Positions 30,210 to 38,735 of a DNA stretch of 64,000 nucleotides are shown piece by piece. Every line of letters starts with the position of its first letter. The stretch's first letter is position 1. The position numbers and the translations under genes are program-made. The notes under the pieces are model-generated. The model saw nothing but the letters and a program-made list of their open reading frames with translations, was not told the DNA's origin and ran no database searches. This DNA comes from Streptomyces sp. SID8374 (GTDB lineage Bacteria; Actinomycetota; Actinomycetes; Streptomycetales; Streptomycetaceae). The stretch is taken from contig NZ_WWGH01000001.1 of NCBI RefSeq assembly GCF_009865135.1, positions 4,588,001 through 4,652,000 of the forward strand, given 5' to 3'.

Positions 30210-31085
30210 ATGACCACGCCCCCTTCCGTGCGGGAACGGGCCGCCGACGTGCCCGCGTCCGCCGGGCGTCCCCCGGCGGCCGGACGCACACCGGAGCGCG
30301 GTGCGCGCTGGCGCCGCGTCGGGCTCCGGCTCGTCGCCCTCGCCGTCCTCCTGGCGCTCTGGCAGCTGGTGATCGTGCTCCAGCTCTGGTCACCGGTGCT
30401 GGTGCCCTCGCCCGCCGCTGTCTGGCGTGCGCTGCTGGAGACCTCCGGTACGCACGACGGGGTACGCGGCTACCAGGGCCACACCCTGATCGAACACCTC
30501 GGCATCAGCCTGCGCCGCATCTTCATCGGGGCCGGCGCGGGCGTCGTCGCCGGTCTGGTGATCGGTGTCCTGATGGGGACGCTGCCGTGGGTACGGGTGG
30601 TGCTGGAGCCCGCGGTGGCGTTCCTGCGCACCCTGCCGCCGCTCGCCTACTTCAGCCTGCTGATCATCTGGTTCGGCATCGACGAGTCGCCCAAGCTCTG
30701 GCTGCTCGCCATCGCCGCCATGCCGCCCGTCGCCGTGGCCACCGCCTCCGCCGTGGCGTCCGCGCCGACCGCCCTGGTCGAGGCGGCCCGGGCGATCGGG
30801 GCCAAGCGCGGGCAGGTCGTGACCTCGGTCGTGCTGCCGTCCGCGCTGCCCGAGATCCTGATCGGCGTCCGCCTCGCCTTCGGCATCGCGTACTCCTCGG
30901 TGGTCGCCGCCGAGACGGTCAACGGACTGCCCGGCATCGGCGGCCTGATCCGGGACGCCCAGCGCTACAACCAGTCGGACACCGTCGTCCTCGGCCTCTT
31001 CGCCATCGGCATCTCCGGCCTGCTCATCGACGCCGCGCTCCGCGTGGCGTCGGACCGGCTCGCCCCGTGGCGACGCCACACATAA
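30210..31085 (+). CDS. taurine/sulfonate ABC transporter permease (SsuC/TauC type)
   Basis: 291 codons from ATG 30210, with GGAG 7 nt upstream. An arginine- and proline-rich cytoplasmic N-terminus (about 1-35) precedes six predicted membrane segments. The permease loop EAARAIGAKRGQVVTSVVLP-SALPEI is the EAA motif that contacts the ATPase. LRTLPPLAYFSLLIIWFGID is typical of the nitrate/sulfonate/taurine branch. It is the first structural gene of an operon with binding protein, ATPase and TauD-type dioxygenase. Substrate assignment to sulfonates rests on that context. Confidence 0.9.
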   Translation: MTTPPSVRERAADVPASAGRPPAAGRTPERGARWRRVGLRLVALAVLLALWQLVIVLQLWSPVLVPSPAAVWRALLETSGTHDGVRGYQGHTLIEHLGISLRRIFIGAGAGVVAGLVIGVLMGTLPWVRVVLEPAVAFLRTLPPLAYFSLLIIWFGIDESPKLWLLAIAAMPPVAVATASAVASAPTALVEAARAIGAKRGQVVTSVVLPSALPEILIGVRLAFGIAYSSVVAAETVNGLPGIGGLIRDAQRYNQSDTVVLGLFAIGISGLLIDAALRVASDRLAPWRRHT

Positions 31086-31138
31086 CCCCTTCCATCTCTC
31101 GCCCCTTCACCATCCACCCCAGCACTAAGGACACGCAC

Positions 31139-32191
31139 ATGGCCGGAACACGCGGTTGGCTCCGCCTCTCCTCGATCGCCGCCGCACTCGGAGCCCTGCT
31201 GGTGGTGACGGCCTGCGGTGAGGGCGGTTCCGGCGACGGGGGCAAGGGCGGCGACAAGACGATACGCATCGCCTACCAGGCCTTTCCCAGCGGCGACCTG
31301 ATCGTCAAGGAGAAGGGCTGGCTGGAGAAGGCGCTCCCCGGCTACAAGATCAAGTGGACCAAGTTCGACTCGGGCGCCAGCATCAACACCGCTTTCGTGG
31401 CCGGTTCCCTGGACCTCGCGGCCATCGGCTCCAGCCCGGTCGCCCGGGGTCTCTCCGAGCCGCTGAACATCCCGTACCAGGTCACCTGGGTCCTGGACGT
31501 GGCCGGGGAGAACGAGGCGCTGGTCGCCCGCAACGGCTCCAAGGTCTCCTCCGTCAAGGACCTGGCGGGCAAGAAGGTCGCCACCCCGTTCAGCTCCACC
31601 TCGCACTACAGCCTGCTCGCCGCCCTCGACCAGGCCGGGGTGGACGCCTCGAAGGTCCAGCTCCTCGACCTGGAGCCGCAGGACATCCTGGCCGCCTGGA
31701 CGCGCGGCGACATCGACGCCACGTACGTCTGGCTGCCCACCCTGGAGGAGCTGAAGAAGACCGGCAAGGTCCTCGTCTCCAGCCGCGAACTCGCCGCCGC
31801 GGGCAAGCCGACCCTCGACCTCGGGGTCGCCTCCACCAGCTTCATCAAGGCCCACCCCGATGTGCTGCCCGCCTGGCGCAAGGCGCAGGCCCAGGCACTC
31901 GACCTGATCCACGACGACCCGGACGCGGCCTCCGCCGCCGTCGGCAAGCAGCTCGGGATCAGCCCGGCCGAGGCCGGCGCCCAGATCAAGCAGGGCATCT
32001 TCCTCAAGCCGGCCGAGCAGGCCGACGCGAAGTGGCTGGGGACCCCCGGCAAGGTCGGCGGTCTCGCGGACAACCTGCACAGCGCGGCGCAGTTCCTCGT
32101 CGACCAGAAGCAGATCGACTCCGCGCCCGACCTGGACAAGCTGCGGAAGTCCATCTACGTGGAAGGGCTCACCGATGCCGTCTCTCCCTGA
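31139..32191 (+). CDS. taurine/sulfonate-binding lipoprotein (SsuA/TauA type)
   Basis: 350 codons from ATG 31139, with AAGGA 9 nt upstream. The N-terminal signal (RLSSIAAALGALLVVTACGE) ends in a lipobox-like VTAC, so the mature protein should be lipid-anchored outside the membrane. The mature part is a type II solute-binding fold: IRIAYQAFPSGDLIVKEKGW, DSGASINTAFVAGSLDLAAI, KKVATPFSSTSHYSLLAALD and IDATYVWLPTLEELKKTGKV, closest to TauA-like proteins. It ends 17 bp inside the start of the ATPase gene, so translation is coupled. Confidence 0.92.
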   Translation: MAGTRGWLRLSSIAAALGALLVVTACGEGGSGDGGKGGDKTIRIAYQAFPSGDLIVKEKGWLEKALPGYKIKWTKFDSGASINTAFVAGSLDLAAIGSSPVARGLSEPLNIPYQVTWVLDVAGENEALVARNGSKVSSVKDLAGKKVATPFSSTSHYSLLAALDQAGVDASKVQLLDLEPQDILAAWTRGDIDATYVWLPTLEELKKTGKVLVSSRELAAAGKPTLDLGVASTSFIKAHPDVLPAWRKAQAQALDLIHDDPDAASAAVGKQLGISPAEAGAQIKQGIFLKPAEQADAKWLGTPGKVGGLADNLHSAAQFLVDQKQIDSAPDLDKLRKSIYVEGLTDAVSP

Positions 32192-33029
32192 CGCGGACAC
32201 CGGGAAGGCTGACACGGACACCGGGAAGGCCCCCGTCCCCGGCCAATGTAAGCGCGACGAGGCCTCCGTCGTCTCCGTACGCGACGTCGAACACACCTAC
32301 GGCGGCCGGGGCGCCGAGAGCGTGACGGCTCTCGGGCCGGTCTCCCTGGAGATCCCCGCCGGGGAGTTCCTGGTCCTCGTCGGCCCCTCCGGCTGCGGCA
32401 AGAGCACGCTGCTCCGCCTCATCGCGGGGTTCGAGCGGGCCTCGTCGGGCGAGGTCGAGGTGTTCGGCGAGGACCCCGAGCCCGGCCACCACGCGGGCAT
32501 CGTCTTCCAGCAGCCCCGCCTCTTCCCGTGGCGCACGGTCGGCGACAACGTCGGCCTGGCGCTGAAGTACGCGGGCGTGCCCCGGGCCGAACGCGCCGAG
32601 CGGACCGCCGAGTTGCTGGAGCGCGTGGGCCTCGCGGACACCGCCGGCCGCCGCATCTGGCAGATCTCGGGCGGCCAGCAGCAGCGGGTGGCCATCGCCC
32701 GCGCCCTGGCGGGCGGCAAGCGGCTGCTGCTGCTGGACGAACCGTTCGCCGCGCTGGACGCACTCACCCGGGAACGCCTCCAGGAGGACCTGCGCACGGT
32801 CTCCGCCGAGACCGGCACCACGTCGGTCTTCGTCACCCACAGCGTGGACGAGGCGGTCTTCCTCGGCACCCGCACGGTCGTGCTCAGCGCGCGGCCGGGC
32901 CGCATCGCGCTGGACATCCCGATCGGCCTGCCGCGCACCGGCACCGGCCCCGACGAGCTGCGCGGGCTGCCGGAGTACGCCGCGCTGCGCGCCGAGATCG
33001 GTACGGCGGTACGCGACGCGGCCCGCTGA
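32175..33029 (+). CDS. taurine/sulfonate ABC transporter ATPase (SsuB/TauB type)
   Basis: 284 codons from ATG 32175, overlapping the binding-protein gene by 17 bp. It has all nucleotide-binding motifs: Walker A GPSGCGKST, Q-loop FQQPRLFPW, signature SGGQQQR, Walker B LLLLDEPFAALD and switch His in VTHSVDEA. It energises import with the upstream permease. The first 30 residues carry a twice-repeated DTGK motif (DADTGKADTDTGKAPV) and precede the conserved domain; a later start is possible but none has a better ribosome-binding site. Confidence 0.92.
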   Translation: MPSLPDADTGKADTDTGKAPVPGQCKRDEASVVSVRDVEHTYGGRGAESVTALGPVSLEIPAGEFLVLVGPSGCGKSTLLRLIAGFERASSGEVEVFGEDPEPGHHAGIVFQQPRLFPWRTVGDNVGLALKYAGVPRAERAERTAELLERVGLADTAGRRIWQISGGQQQRVAIARALAGGKRLLLLDEPFAALDALTRERLQEDLRTVSAETGTTSVFVTHSVDEAVFLGTRTVVLSARPGRIALDIPIGLPRTGTGPDELRGLPEYAALRAEIGTAVRDAAR

Positions 33030-33061
33030 CCCACCGACGTACCGCACCTCCAGGAGGAACC

Positions 33062-33985
33062 ATGACCACCACCGCACCCCCCGCCCTCCGCGACCACCGC
33101 ATCCCCGCCGACGGCCTCTACGAGGGTCCGCGCGTGCTGCACCGCGTCCCGGAGGGCTGGACGGACCGGCCGTACGAGCTCTTCGAGCTGGTGCCGCGCG
33201 GCCGGGTGATCGGCGCCGAGATCCACGGCGTGGACCTGTCCCGTCCCCTGGAAACGGCCGTGCGCGCCGAGCTGGACCGGGCGCTGGCGGAGTGGAAGGT
33301 GCTGTTCTTCCGGGAGCAGCACCTCACCTCGCAGCAGCAGCGCGCCTTCGCCGGGCACTGGGGCGAGCTGGAGACCAACCCGCTGCTCGCCACCGGCGAC
33401 GACCCGGAGGTGGCCCGCCTGGACCGCTCGGCCGTCCCCACCTTCGAGAACGTCTGGCACGCCGACGTCACCTTCCGCGAGCGCCCGGCGCTCGGCGCGG
33501 TCCTCCAGCTCCGCGAGGTCCCGCCGGTGGGCGGGGACACGCTGTGGGCGGACATGGCGGCGGCGTACGACAACCTGCCCGAGGAGGTGAAGGAGCGCAT
33601 CGAGGGGGCGCGGGCGGTGCACGACTTCATCCCCGGGTTCTCCCGGTTCTACCCGCCGGAGCGGCTGGCCCCGCACCAGGACCGGTTCCCGCCGGTCGAA
33701 CACCCGGTGGTGCGGCGCCACCCGGTCACCGGCCGCCGGACGATCTTCGTCAACGCCTCGTTCACCACCCGGATCGTCGGGTTCGCGCAGGAGGAGAGCG
33801 ACCGGCTGCTGCGGCTGCTCTTCCAGCAGGCGCACGCGCCGGAGTTCCAGGTGCGGCACAGCTGGCGGGCGGGCGACGTCGCGTTCTGGGACAACCGGGC
33901 CACCCAGCACTACGCGGTCAACGACTACGCCCCGCACCGCCGGGTCGCCGAACGCGTCGCCATCGCGGGGGACCGCCCCCACTGA
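33062..33985 (+). CDS. TauD/TfdA-family 2-oxoglutarate-dependent dioxygenase
   Basis: 307 codons from ATG 33062, with AGGAGG 5 nt upstream. These Fe(II) enzymes oxidise taurine or alkyl sulfonates to sulfite plus aldehyde. The iron site is visible: VWHADVTF gives the HxD pair, and RATQHYAVNDYAPHRRVAER gives the distal His and the 2-oxoglutarate-binding Arg. IHGVDLSRPLETAVRAELDR and KVLFFREQHLTSQQQRAFAG are family signatures. As the last gene of the uptake operon it would release sulfur from the imported sulfonate. Alkylsulfatase (AtsK-like) activity is an alternative. Confidence 0.92.
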   Translation: MTTTAPPALRDHRIPADGLYEGPRVLHRVPEGWTDRPYELFELVPRGRVIGAEIHGVDLSRPLETAVRAELDRALAEWKVLFFREQHLTSQQQRAFAGHWGELETNPLLATGDDPEVARLDRSAVPTFENVWHADVTFRERPALGAVLQLREVPPVGGDTLWADMAAAYDNLPEEVKERIEGARAVHDFIPGFSRFYPPERLAPHQDRFPPVEHPVVRRHPVTGRRTIFVNASFTTRIVGFAQEESDRLLRLLFQQAHAPEFQVRHSWRAGDVAFWDNRATQHYAVNDYAPHRRVAERVAIAGDRPH

Positions 33986-34015
33986 TCCCTGCGGGCGGGC
34001 TGCTTGAATGGAAGG

Positions 34016-34708
34016 GTGACCCGAGCCTCCCTGGACAAGCAGCCGCACGAAGTCGCCTCGATGTTCGACGGAGTGGCGGCCAACTACGACCTGACCAACG
34101 ACGTGATCTCGCTGGGCCAGGCCCGGCAGTGGCGCAAGGCGGTCGCGGCGGCGGTCGACGCCCGTCCCGCGCAGAAGATCCTCGACCTGGCGGCGGGCAC
34201 CGCGACCTCCTCGCAGCCCTTCGCCCGGGCCGGCGCCTACGTCGTACCGTGCGACTTCTCGCTCGGCATGCTGACGGTCGGCAAGCGGCGCCACCCGTGG
34301 ATGCCGTTCACGGCGGGCGACGGCATGAAGCTGCCGTTCAAGGACGAGGTCTTCGACACCGTCACGATCTCCTTCGGGCTGCGCAACATCCAGGACACCG
34401 AGACCGCGCTGCGCGAGCTGTACCGGGTGACGAAGCCGGGCGGCCGGGTCGTGATCTGCGAGTTCTCGCAGCCGACCTGGGCCCCGTTCCGCACGGTCTA
34501 CACCGAGTACCTGATGCGCGCGCTGCCGCCGACCGCCCGGGCCGTCTCCTCCAACCCGGACGCGTACGTCTATCTCGCCGAATCCATCCGCGCCTGGCCC
34601 GACCAGCCCGGCCTCGCCGCACTCCTCCAGAAGGCGGGCTGGTCGAAGGTGGCGTGGCGCAACCTCACCGGCGGCGTGGTGGCCCTGCACCGGGCCACCC
34701 GCGCCTGA
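34016..34708 (+). CDS. menG: demethylmenaquinone methyltransferase
   Basis: 230 codons from GTG 34016. SAM-dependent methyltransferase that performs the last step of menaquinone synthesis. Signatures: VASMFDGVAANYDLTNDVIS (UbiE/MenG motif), ILDLAAGTATSSQPFA (SAM motif I), VVPCDFSLGMLTVGKRR, FDTVTISFGLRNIQDTETAL and RVTKPGGRVVICEFSQPT. TTGAAT at 34004-34009 lies 6 nt before the GTG, and the GGAAGG is too close to serve as a ribosome-binding site, so the mRNA is probably leaderless and the gene has its own promoter inside the sulfonate/menaquinone boundary. Confidence 0.95.
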   Translation: MTRASLDKQPHEVASMFDGVAANYDLTNDVISLGQARQWRKAVAAAVDARPAQKILDLAAGTATSSQPFARAGAYVVPCDFSLGMLTVGKRRHPWMPFTAGDGMKLPFKDEVFDTVTISFGLRNIQDTETALRELYRVTKPGGRVVICEFSQPTWAPFRTVYTEYLMRALPPTARAVSSNPDAYVYLAESIRAWPDQPGLAALLQKAGWSKVAWRNLTGGVVALHRATRA

Positions 34709-34723
34709 CCTTCGTACGAGGCC

Positions 34724-35254
34724 TCAGAGCTCCAGCCGGTAGCAGCGCGCCTCCTGTCCGGGGCGCGGGGTGGTGAAGGTCTCCGCGTGGTGCATCCCGA
34801 GCCGCTCCGCCACCGCGATCGATCGCGCGTTACGGGAGTCGATCATCGCGACGACGTCCGGCACCCCGGCCGCCCGCAGCCGCTCCAGCGTGGCGCGGGC
34901 GGCGGCGGTGGCGTAACCGCGCCCCCAGGCCGTACGCGCCAGCCGCCAGCCGATCTCGATCGCGCCGACCGGCCCGTAGTGGGTGTGCGGCCACGGCTGC
35001 GCCCCGGTGAAGCCGAGCACGGTGCCGTCCTCGTCGGTGACGGTCCACAGGCAGTAGCCGAGCTCCGCGTCATGGCGGCGCTGACGGGCGGTGAGTTCCT
35101 CGTACACGGAGAAGTCCGCTCTCCGGCCGCCGAAGAACTCCATCACCTCGGGGTCGTCGAAGATCCGGTGCCAGATCAGGGCGTCCTCGTCGGTCGGGAC
35201 GCGCAGACGTACCGCGGGGGCCGGAGCAGTGGGCGGAACAGGTGCTATCGACAT
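34724..35254 (-). CDS. GNAT-family N-acetyltransferase (RimJ/RimL type)
   Basis: 176 codons from ATG 35254 (GAAGGG about 7 nt upstream). The RimJ-like GNAT fold is shown by VRLRVPTDEDALIWHRIFDD, GAIEIGWRLARTAWGRGYAT (acetyl-CoA-binding A motif, Q/RxxGxG/A variant RGYATAAARA) and SRNARSIAVAERLGMHH. Substrate unknown. It is divergent from the menaquinone reductase and convergent with menG, so it is a single-gene transcript. Confidence 0.88.
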   Translation of the reverse strand: MSIAPVPPTAPAPAVRLRVPTDEDALIWHRIFDDPEVMEFFGGRRADFSVYEELTARQRRHDAELGYCLWTVTDEDGTVLGFTGAQPWPHTHYGPVGAIEIGWRLARTAWGRGYATAAARATLERLRAAGVPDVVAMIDSRNARSIAVAERLGMHHAETFTTPRPGQEARCYRLEL

Positions 35255-35351
35255 GAGGGAGCCCTTCGGAGGGTTGTTCTGCAGGCCCCCATAGACTGCA
35301 CGGGACATGTGCCGCGCGGCACGCGAATTCGAGTCTTCGGGAGATCCGACC

Positions 35352-36635
35352 GTGACCGAGCCCCTCTCCGAGCACAGCGCGGACGTGATCGTCGTCGGAG
35401 CGGGCCCAGCCGGCTCCACGACCGCGTACTACCTCGCCAAGGCCGGACTCGACGTCCTGCTCCTGGAAAAGACGGCGTTCCCCCGCGAGAAGGTCTGCGG
35501 CGACGGCCTCACCCCCCGCGCCACGAAACAGCTCGTCTCCATGGGGATCGACATCTCCGAGGAGGCCGGCTGGCTGCGCAACAAGGGCCTGCGCATCATC
35601 GGCGGCGGCGTCCGGCTCCAGCTGGACTGGCCGGATCTCGCGTCCTACCCGGACTACGGACTGGTCCGTAAACGCGACGACTTCGACGAGCAGCTGGCCC
35701 GGCAGGCGCAGAAGGCCGGCGCCCGGCTGTACGAGCGCTGCAACGTGGGCGCCCCGATCCGCGACGAGCGCACCGGCCGGATCACCGGCGTCGAGGCGAA
35801 GATCGGTGAGGAGAAGACCCCGGTCACCTTCCACGCCCCGCTCGTGGTCGCCGCCGACGGCAACTCCACCCGGCTCTCCCTCGCGATGGGTCTGCACCGC
35901 CGCGAGGACCGCCCGATGGGCGTCGCCGTCCGTACGTACTTCACCTCGCCCCGCCACGACGACGACTACCTGGAGTCCTGGCTGGAGCTGTGGGACAAGC
36001 GCGGCGCCCAGGACCGGCTGCTCCCCGGGTACGGCTGGATCTTCGGCATGGGCGACGGCACCTCCAACGTGGGCCTCGGCATCCTCAACTCCTCCTCCGC
36101 CTTCAAGGAGCTGGACTGGCGCGAGGTGCTCAAGGCCTGGTGCGCCTCGATGCCCGAGGAGTGGGGGTACACCCCGGAGAACATGACGATGCCCATCCGG
36201 GGCGCCGCCCTCCCCATGGCCTTCAACCGCCAGCCGCACTACACCAAGGGCCTCCTGCTCGTCGGTGACGCGGGCGGCATGGTCAACCCGTTCAACGGCG
36301 AAGGCATCGCGTACGCCATGGAGTCGGGCCAGATCGCGGCCGACGTCATCGTGCAGGCCCACGCCCGCGCCACCCCCGCCCAGCGCGAACTGGCCCTGAA
36401 CAACTACCCGAAGGTGCTCAAGGAGACCTACGGCGGCTACTACACGATGGGCCGCGCCTTCGTGAAGCTGATCGGCAACCCGAAGGTCATGAAGGTCGCC
36501 ACCCAGCGCGGTCTGACCCACCCGCTGCTGATGAAGTTCACGCTGAAGATGCTGGCCAACCTGACCGACCCGACGGGCGGCGACGCGATGGACCGCATCA
36601 TCAACGGGCTGGCGAAGGTGGCACCGAAGGCCTGA
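35352..36635 (+). CDS. geranylgeranyl-reductase-family flavoprotein, probable menaquinone reductase (MenJ-like)
   Basis: 427 codons from GTG 35352, with GGGAGA 7 nt upstream. FAD-binding Rossmann start VIVVGAGPAGSTTAYYLAKA, substrate-cavity motif TAFPREKVCGDGLTPRATKQ, and GLLLVGDAGGMVNPFNGEGI with the second FAD motif. These define the geranylgeranyl reductase family, which saturates isoprenoid double bonds. In mycobacteria the MenJ member reduces one isoprene of menaquinone. Its position between menG and the nuo operon supports the same role here, since streptomycetes use partially saturated MK-9. Substrate specificity is inferred. Confidence 0.9.
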   Translation: MTEPLSEHSADVIVVGAGPAGSTTAYYLAKAGLDVLLLEKTAFPREKVCGDGLTPRATKQLVSMGIDISEEAGWLRNKGLRIIGGGVRLQLDWPDLASYPDYGLVRKRDDFDEQLARQAQKAGARLYERCNVGAPIRDERTGRITGVEAKIGEEKTPVTFHAPLVVAADGNSTRLSLAMGLHRREDRPMGVAVRTYFTSPRHDDDYLESWLELWDKRGAQDRLLPGYGWIFGMGDGTSNVGLGILNSSSAFKELDWREVLKAWCASMPEEWGYTPENMTMPIRGAALPMAFNRQPHYTKGLLLVGDAGGMVNPFNGEGIAYAMESGQIAADVIVQAHARATPAQRELALNNYPKVLKETYGGYYTMGRAFVKLIGNPKVMKVATQRGLTHPLLMKFTLKMLANLTDPTGGDAMDRIINGLAKVAPKA

Positions 36636-36686
36636 CGGACGTCACGCGGACCACCATGGGGAGGGCCGGCGCGGGGGCCTCCGGGC

Positions 36687-37295
36687 TCAGCCCTGGCCGG
36701 CCGTCCCCCGGGTGCGTTCGTAGTGGCGCGCCACCCGGGCCCGGTTGCCGCAGGACGGCTTGCACCACTCCTGGCGGCCGTGGCTCTTGATGAAGTACCG
36801 CACGCAGCGCGGCGCGTGGCAGGCCCGCAGCTGTTCGCGCTCCGGCCCGCTCAGGAAGTCCACGGCATCGCGCGCCAGCGCCGCGACCAGCCGTACGCGC
36901 GGGTCGCCCTCGGCCGACAACAGCCGTGCCGCCGGGGCCCCTTCGGCGGGCCACTCCAGCTGCGGGGCGACCAGCTCCCGGGCGGCGGCCGCGTTCAGGT
37001 GGGCCAGGGCCTCGTCGGCGGGCATCAGGCGGTGGGCGTCGGCCGGGCTGGGCGGGGCGGGGCTGAGCACCCGCGCGAACAGGGCCCGCACAGCCCTTCG
37101 TACGCCGACGATCTCGTCCCGGAGCTCCTCGTCGGCGACCAGCTCACCGGTGAGGAACTCCTGGGGCGTGATGTCCCCGGTCTGCTGCTGGATCCACCGC
37201 GTCGTCCCCCGGACCGTCTCCAGGTCGTCGGCGACGCCGCCGTCTCCGTCGTGGTGGATGGTGCTCGCCAGTTCCATGACGGGCCGCTGTGCCAC
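36687..37295 (-). CDS. CGNR zinc-finger regulator (ABATE domain)
   Basis: 202 codons from GTG 37295; GGGGGCGAG lies upstream. The N-terminal ABATE domain (about 5-140) begins MELASTIHHDGDGGVADDLE. The C-terminal CGNR zinc finger reads RACHAPRCVRYFIKSHGRQE-WCKPSCGNR, with cysteines in CHAPRC and CKPSC and the eponymous CGNR. Such proteins are stress-response regulators of unknown ligand. It is divergent from the phosphodiesterase gene, with a 131-bp promoter region that contains several symmetric sequences. Confidence 0.9.
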   Translation of the reverse strand: MAQRPVMELASTIHHDGDGGVADDLETVRGTTRWIQQQTGDITPQEFLTGELVADEELRDEIVGVRRAVRALFARVLSPAPPSPADAHRLMPADEALAHLNAAAARELVAPQLEWPAEGAPAARLLSAEGDPRVRLVAALARDAVDFLSGPEREQLRACHAPRCVRYFIKSHGRQEWCKPSCGNRARVARHYERTRGTAGQG

Positions 37296-37320
37296 CGCTC
37301 TCGCCCCCTTCGCCGCCTGC

Positions 37321-37409
37321 CCTTGAACTCTGCCCCTGAGCCCTGCTGTCCTTGAACTCTGTGCGCCCCCACTCTAGAGTCCTAACGGAAGAATGAAAAA
37401 TAACGTTAG
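37321..37409. promoter_or_regulatory. divergent promoter with direct and inverted repeats
   Basis: Between the CGNR gene and the phosphodiesterase gene: CCTTGAACTCTG twice (37321-37332 and 37350-37361), the perfect palindrome ACTCTAGAGT (37371-37380), and CTAACG (37382-37387) paired with CGTTAG (37404-37409), the latter within the palindrome TAACGTTA (37401-37408). The stretch 37380-37410 is very AT-rich for this DNA and is the likely promoter. Binding by the CGNR protein is a guess. Confidence 0.5.
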
Positions 37410-37426
37410 ACGGGGGACGGTCCGAC

Positions 37427-38194
37427 ATGTTGCTCGCTCAGATCAGCGATCTGCACCTGGACGGCAGTGACCGCGCGACCAGCAGGGCGACCCGCGTCAT
37501 GGAGTACCTGCGGGCCCTGCCCCGCCCGGTCGACGCCCTGCTGGTCACCGGAGACATCGCCGACCACGCGGCGGAGTCCGAGTACGAGGAGGCGGCCCGC
37601 ATCCTCGCCGCGCCCTTCCCCGTACTGCCCTGCCCCGGGAACCACGACGCGCGCCCCGCCTACCGCAAGGCGCTCCTCGGCGAGGCCCCGGCCACCGCGC
37701 CCGTCAACCGGGTCCACCACATCGCCGGAACGGCCATCCTGATGTGCGACTCCACCATCCCCGGCCGCGACGAGGGCCGCCTCGCCCCGGAGACGCTGGC
37801 CTGGATCGACACCACGCTCGGCGCGCTCCCGGACGGCGTCCCCGCGCTGATCGCCTTCCACCAGCCGCCCGTGGAGCTCCACCACCCGCTGCCCGACGCC
37901 GGGCGGCTGGAGGAGCCGGAACACCTCGCCGCCCTCCTCGACGCCCACCCGCGGGTCGTCGCCGTCCTCACCGGCCACGCCCACACGGCCGCCGCCTCCA
38001 CCTTCGCCGGGCGCCCGCTCGTCGTCGGGCCCGCGGTGACGTGGACGCTGCTCATGCCGTGGGAGGGGGACCGCCCGGCCGACCGCGACCAGCCCCCGGG
38101 CCTCGCGTTCCACGTCCTGGGCGAGGACGGGCGCCTGACGACCCACTTCCGCGTCGTGCTCCCCGCCACGGCGCCCGCCCGCGCCGGGGCATAA
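37427..38194 (+). CDS. class III metallophosphoesterase, CpdA-like cyclic nucleotide phosphodiesterase
   Basis: 255 codons from ATG 37427, with GGGGGACGG upstream. It shows the five metal-binding blocks of calcineurin-like phosphoesterases in order: AQISDLHLDG (DxH), LLVTGDIADH (GD), PGNHDARP (GNHD), IAFHQPPVELHH (H) and VLTGHAHTAAA (GHxH). The spacing and HQPP match the CpdA/Rv0805 group that hydrolyses 3',5'-cAMP and related nucleotides. Actual substrate is not shown by sequence. Divergent from the CGNR regulator, which may control it. Confidence 0.88.
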   Translation: MLLAQISDLHLDGSDRATSRATRVMEYLRALPRPVDALLVTGDIADHAAESEYEEAARILAAPFPVLPCPGNHDARPAYRKALLGEAPATAPVNRVHHIAGTAILMCDSTIPGRDEGRLAPETLAWIDTTLGALPDGVPALIAFHQPPVELHHPLPDAGRLEEPEHLAALLDAHPRVVAVLTGHAHTAAASTFAGRPLVVGPAVTWTLLMPWEGDRPADRDQPPGLAFHVLGEDGRLTTHFRVVLPATAPARAGA

Positions 38195-38403
38195 TCCCCG
38201 ACCCCGCACGTGATCGTGTGCGATGATTTGCGCGCCACCCCCGGTCGTCGGCAGTCCCGGACCGGCTGGTGCCCCGCCCTCGCCCTGAGCTGCGGCACGC
38301 GGCGCGTACGACGCTCTTCCCCGCCCCACGCACACATCGAACGCAGATCAGCGGGGTACGGGACAAGCCGATACAGCGCTGCTCGACCCAAGGACAGACA
38401 GCC

Positions 38404-38628
38404 ATGACGACCGCCTCCCTGCCCCGGAACTCCTCACGTCCGGAACCGGCCGCCGAGGACACCGCGCCGCCCCAGCACCACGGCCTCTTCCTGGAGCCCC
38501 GCTTCGCGGCGGGTCTGACCTCCCCGGACGACGACGAGGACCTGGACGCGCCGTACGAGGCACCGCCCGCGCCCACCACCTCCGCGCGGGAGCCGGAGCG
38601 GTCCAACCGCCGCCAGCGCCGCCGCTGA
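38404..38628 (+). CDS. small disordered protein, function unknown
   Basis: 74 codons from ATG 38404, with AAGGA 9 nt upstream. It begins MTTASLPRNSSRPEPAAEDT, has a middle patch GLFLEPRFAAGLTSPDDDED and an arginine-rich end (SNRRQRRR). Low complexity, high in proline, acidic in the middle and basic at the end; no fold or membrane segment is visible. The good ribosome-binding site and the very strong terminator 18 nt after the stop support it as a real gene. No homology is recognised. Confidence 0.65.
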   Translation: MTTASLPRNSSRPEPAAEDTAPPQHHGLFLEPRFAAGLTSPDDDEDLDAPYEAPPAPTTSAREPERSNRRQRRR

Positions 38629-38645
38629 CGGGCCGGCGACCGGAT

Positions 38646-38697
38646 CACGGCTGAGGGCCGCCACTCCCGAGCGGGGGAGTGGCGGCCCTCAGCCGTG
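38646..38697. terminator. very strong bidirectional terminator
   Basis: A perfect 23-bp inverted repeat (38646-38668 with 38675-38697) with a 6-nt loop, between the convergent genes ending at 38628 (+) and 38736 (-). Confidence 0.95.
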
Positions 38698-38735
38698 CCT
38701 GCGTCGCGGACGGGCGTGCCCGGACCGCTTGTGAA

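Noticed and set aside
36632..36645. TGACGGACGTCA, resembling the TetR operator, at the end of the MenJ-like gene
   Set aside because: The spacer between TGA and TCA is 6 nt, not 7, the outer bases do not match, and it lies at the 3' end of a gene between convergent transcripts.
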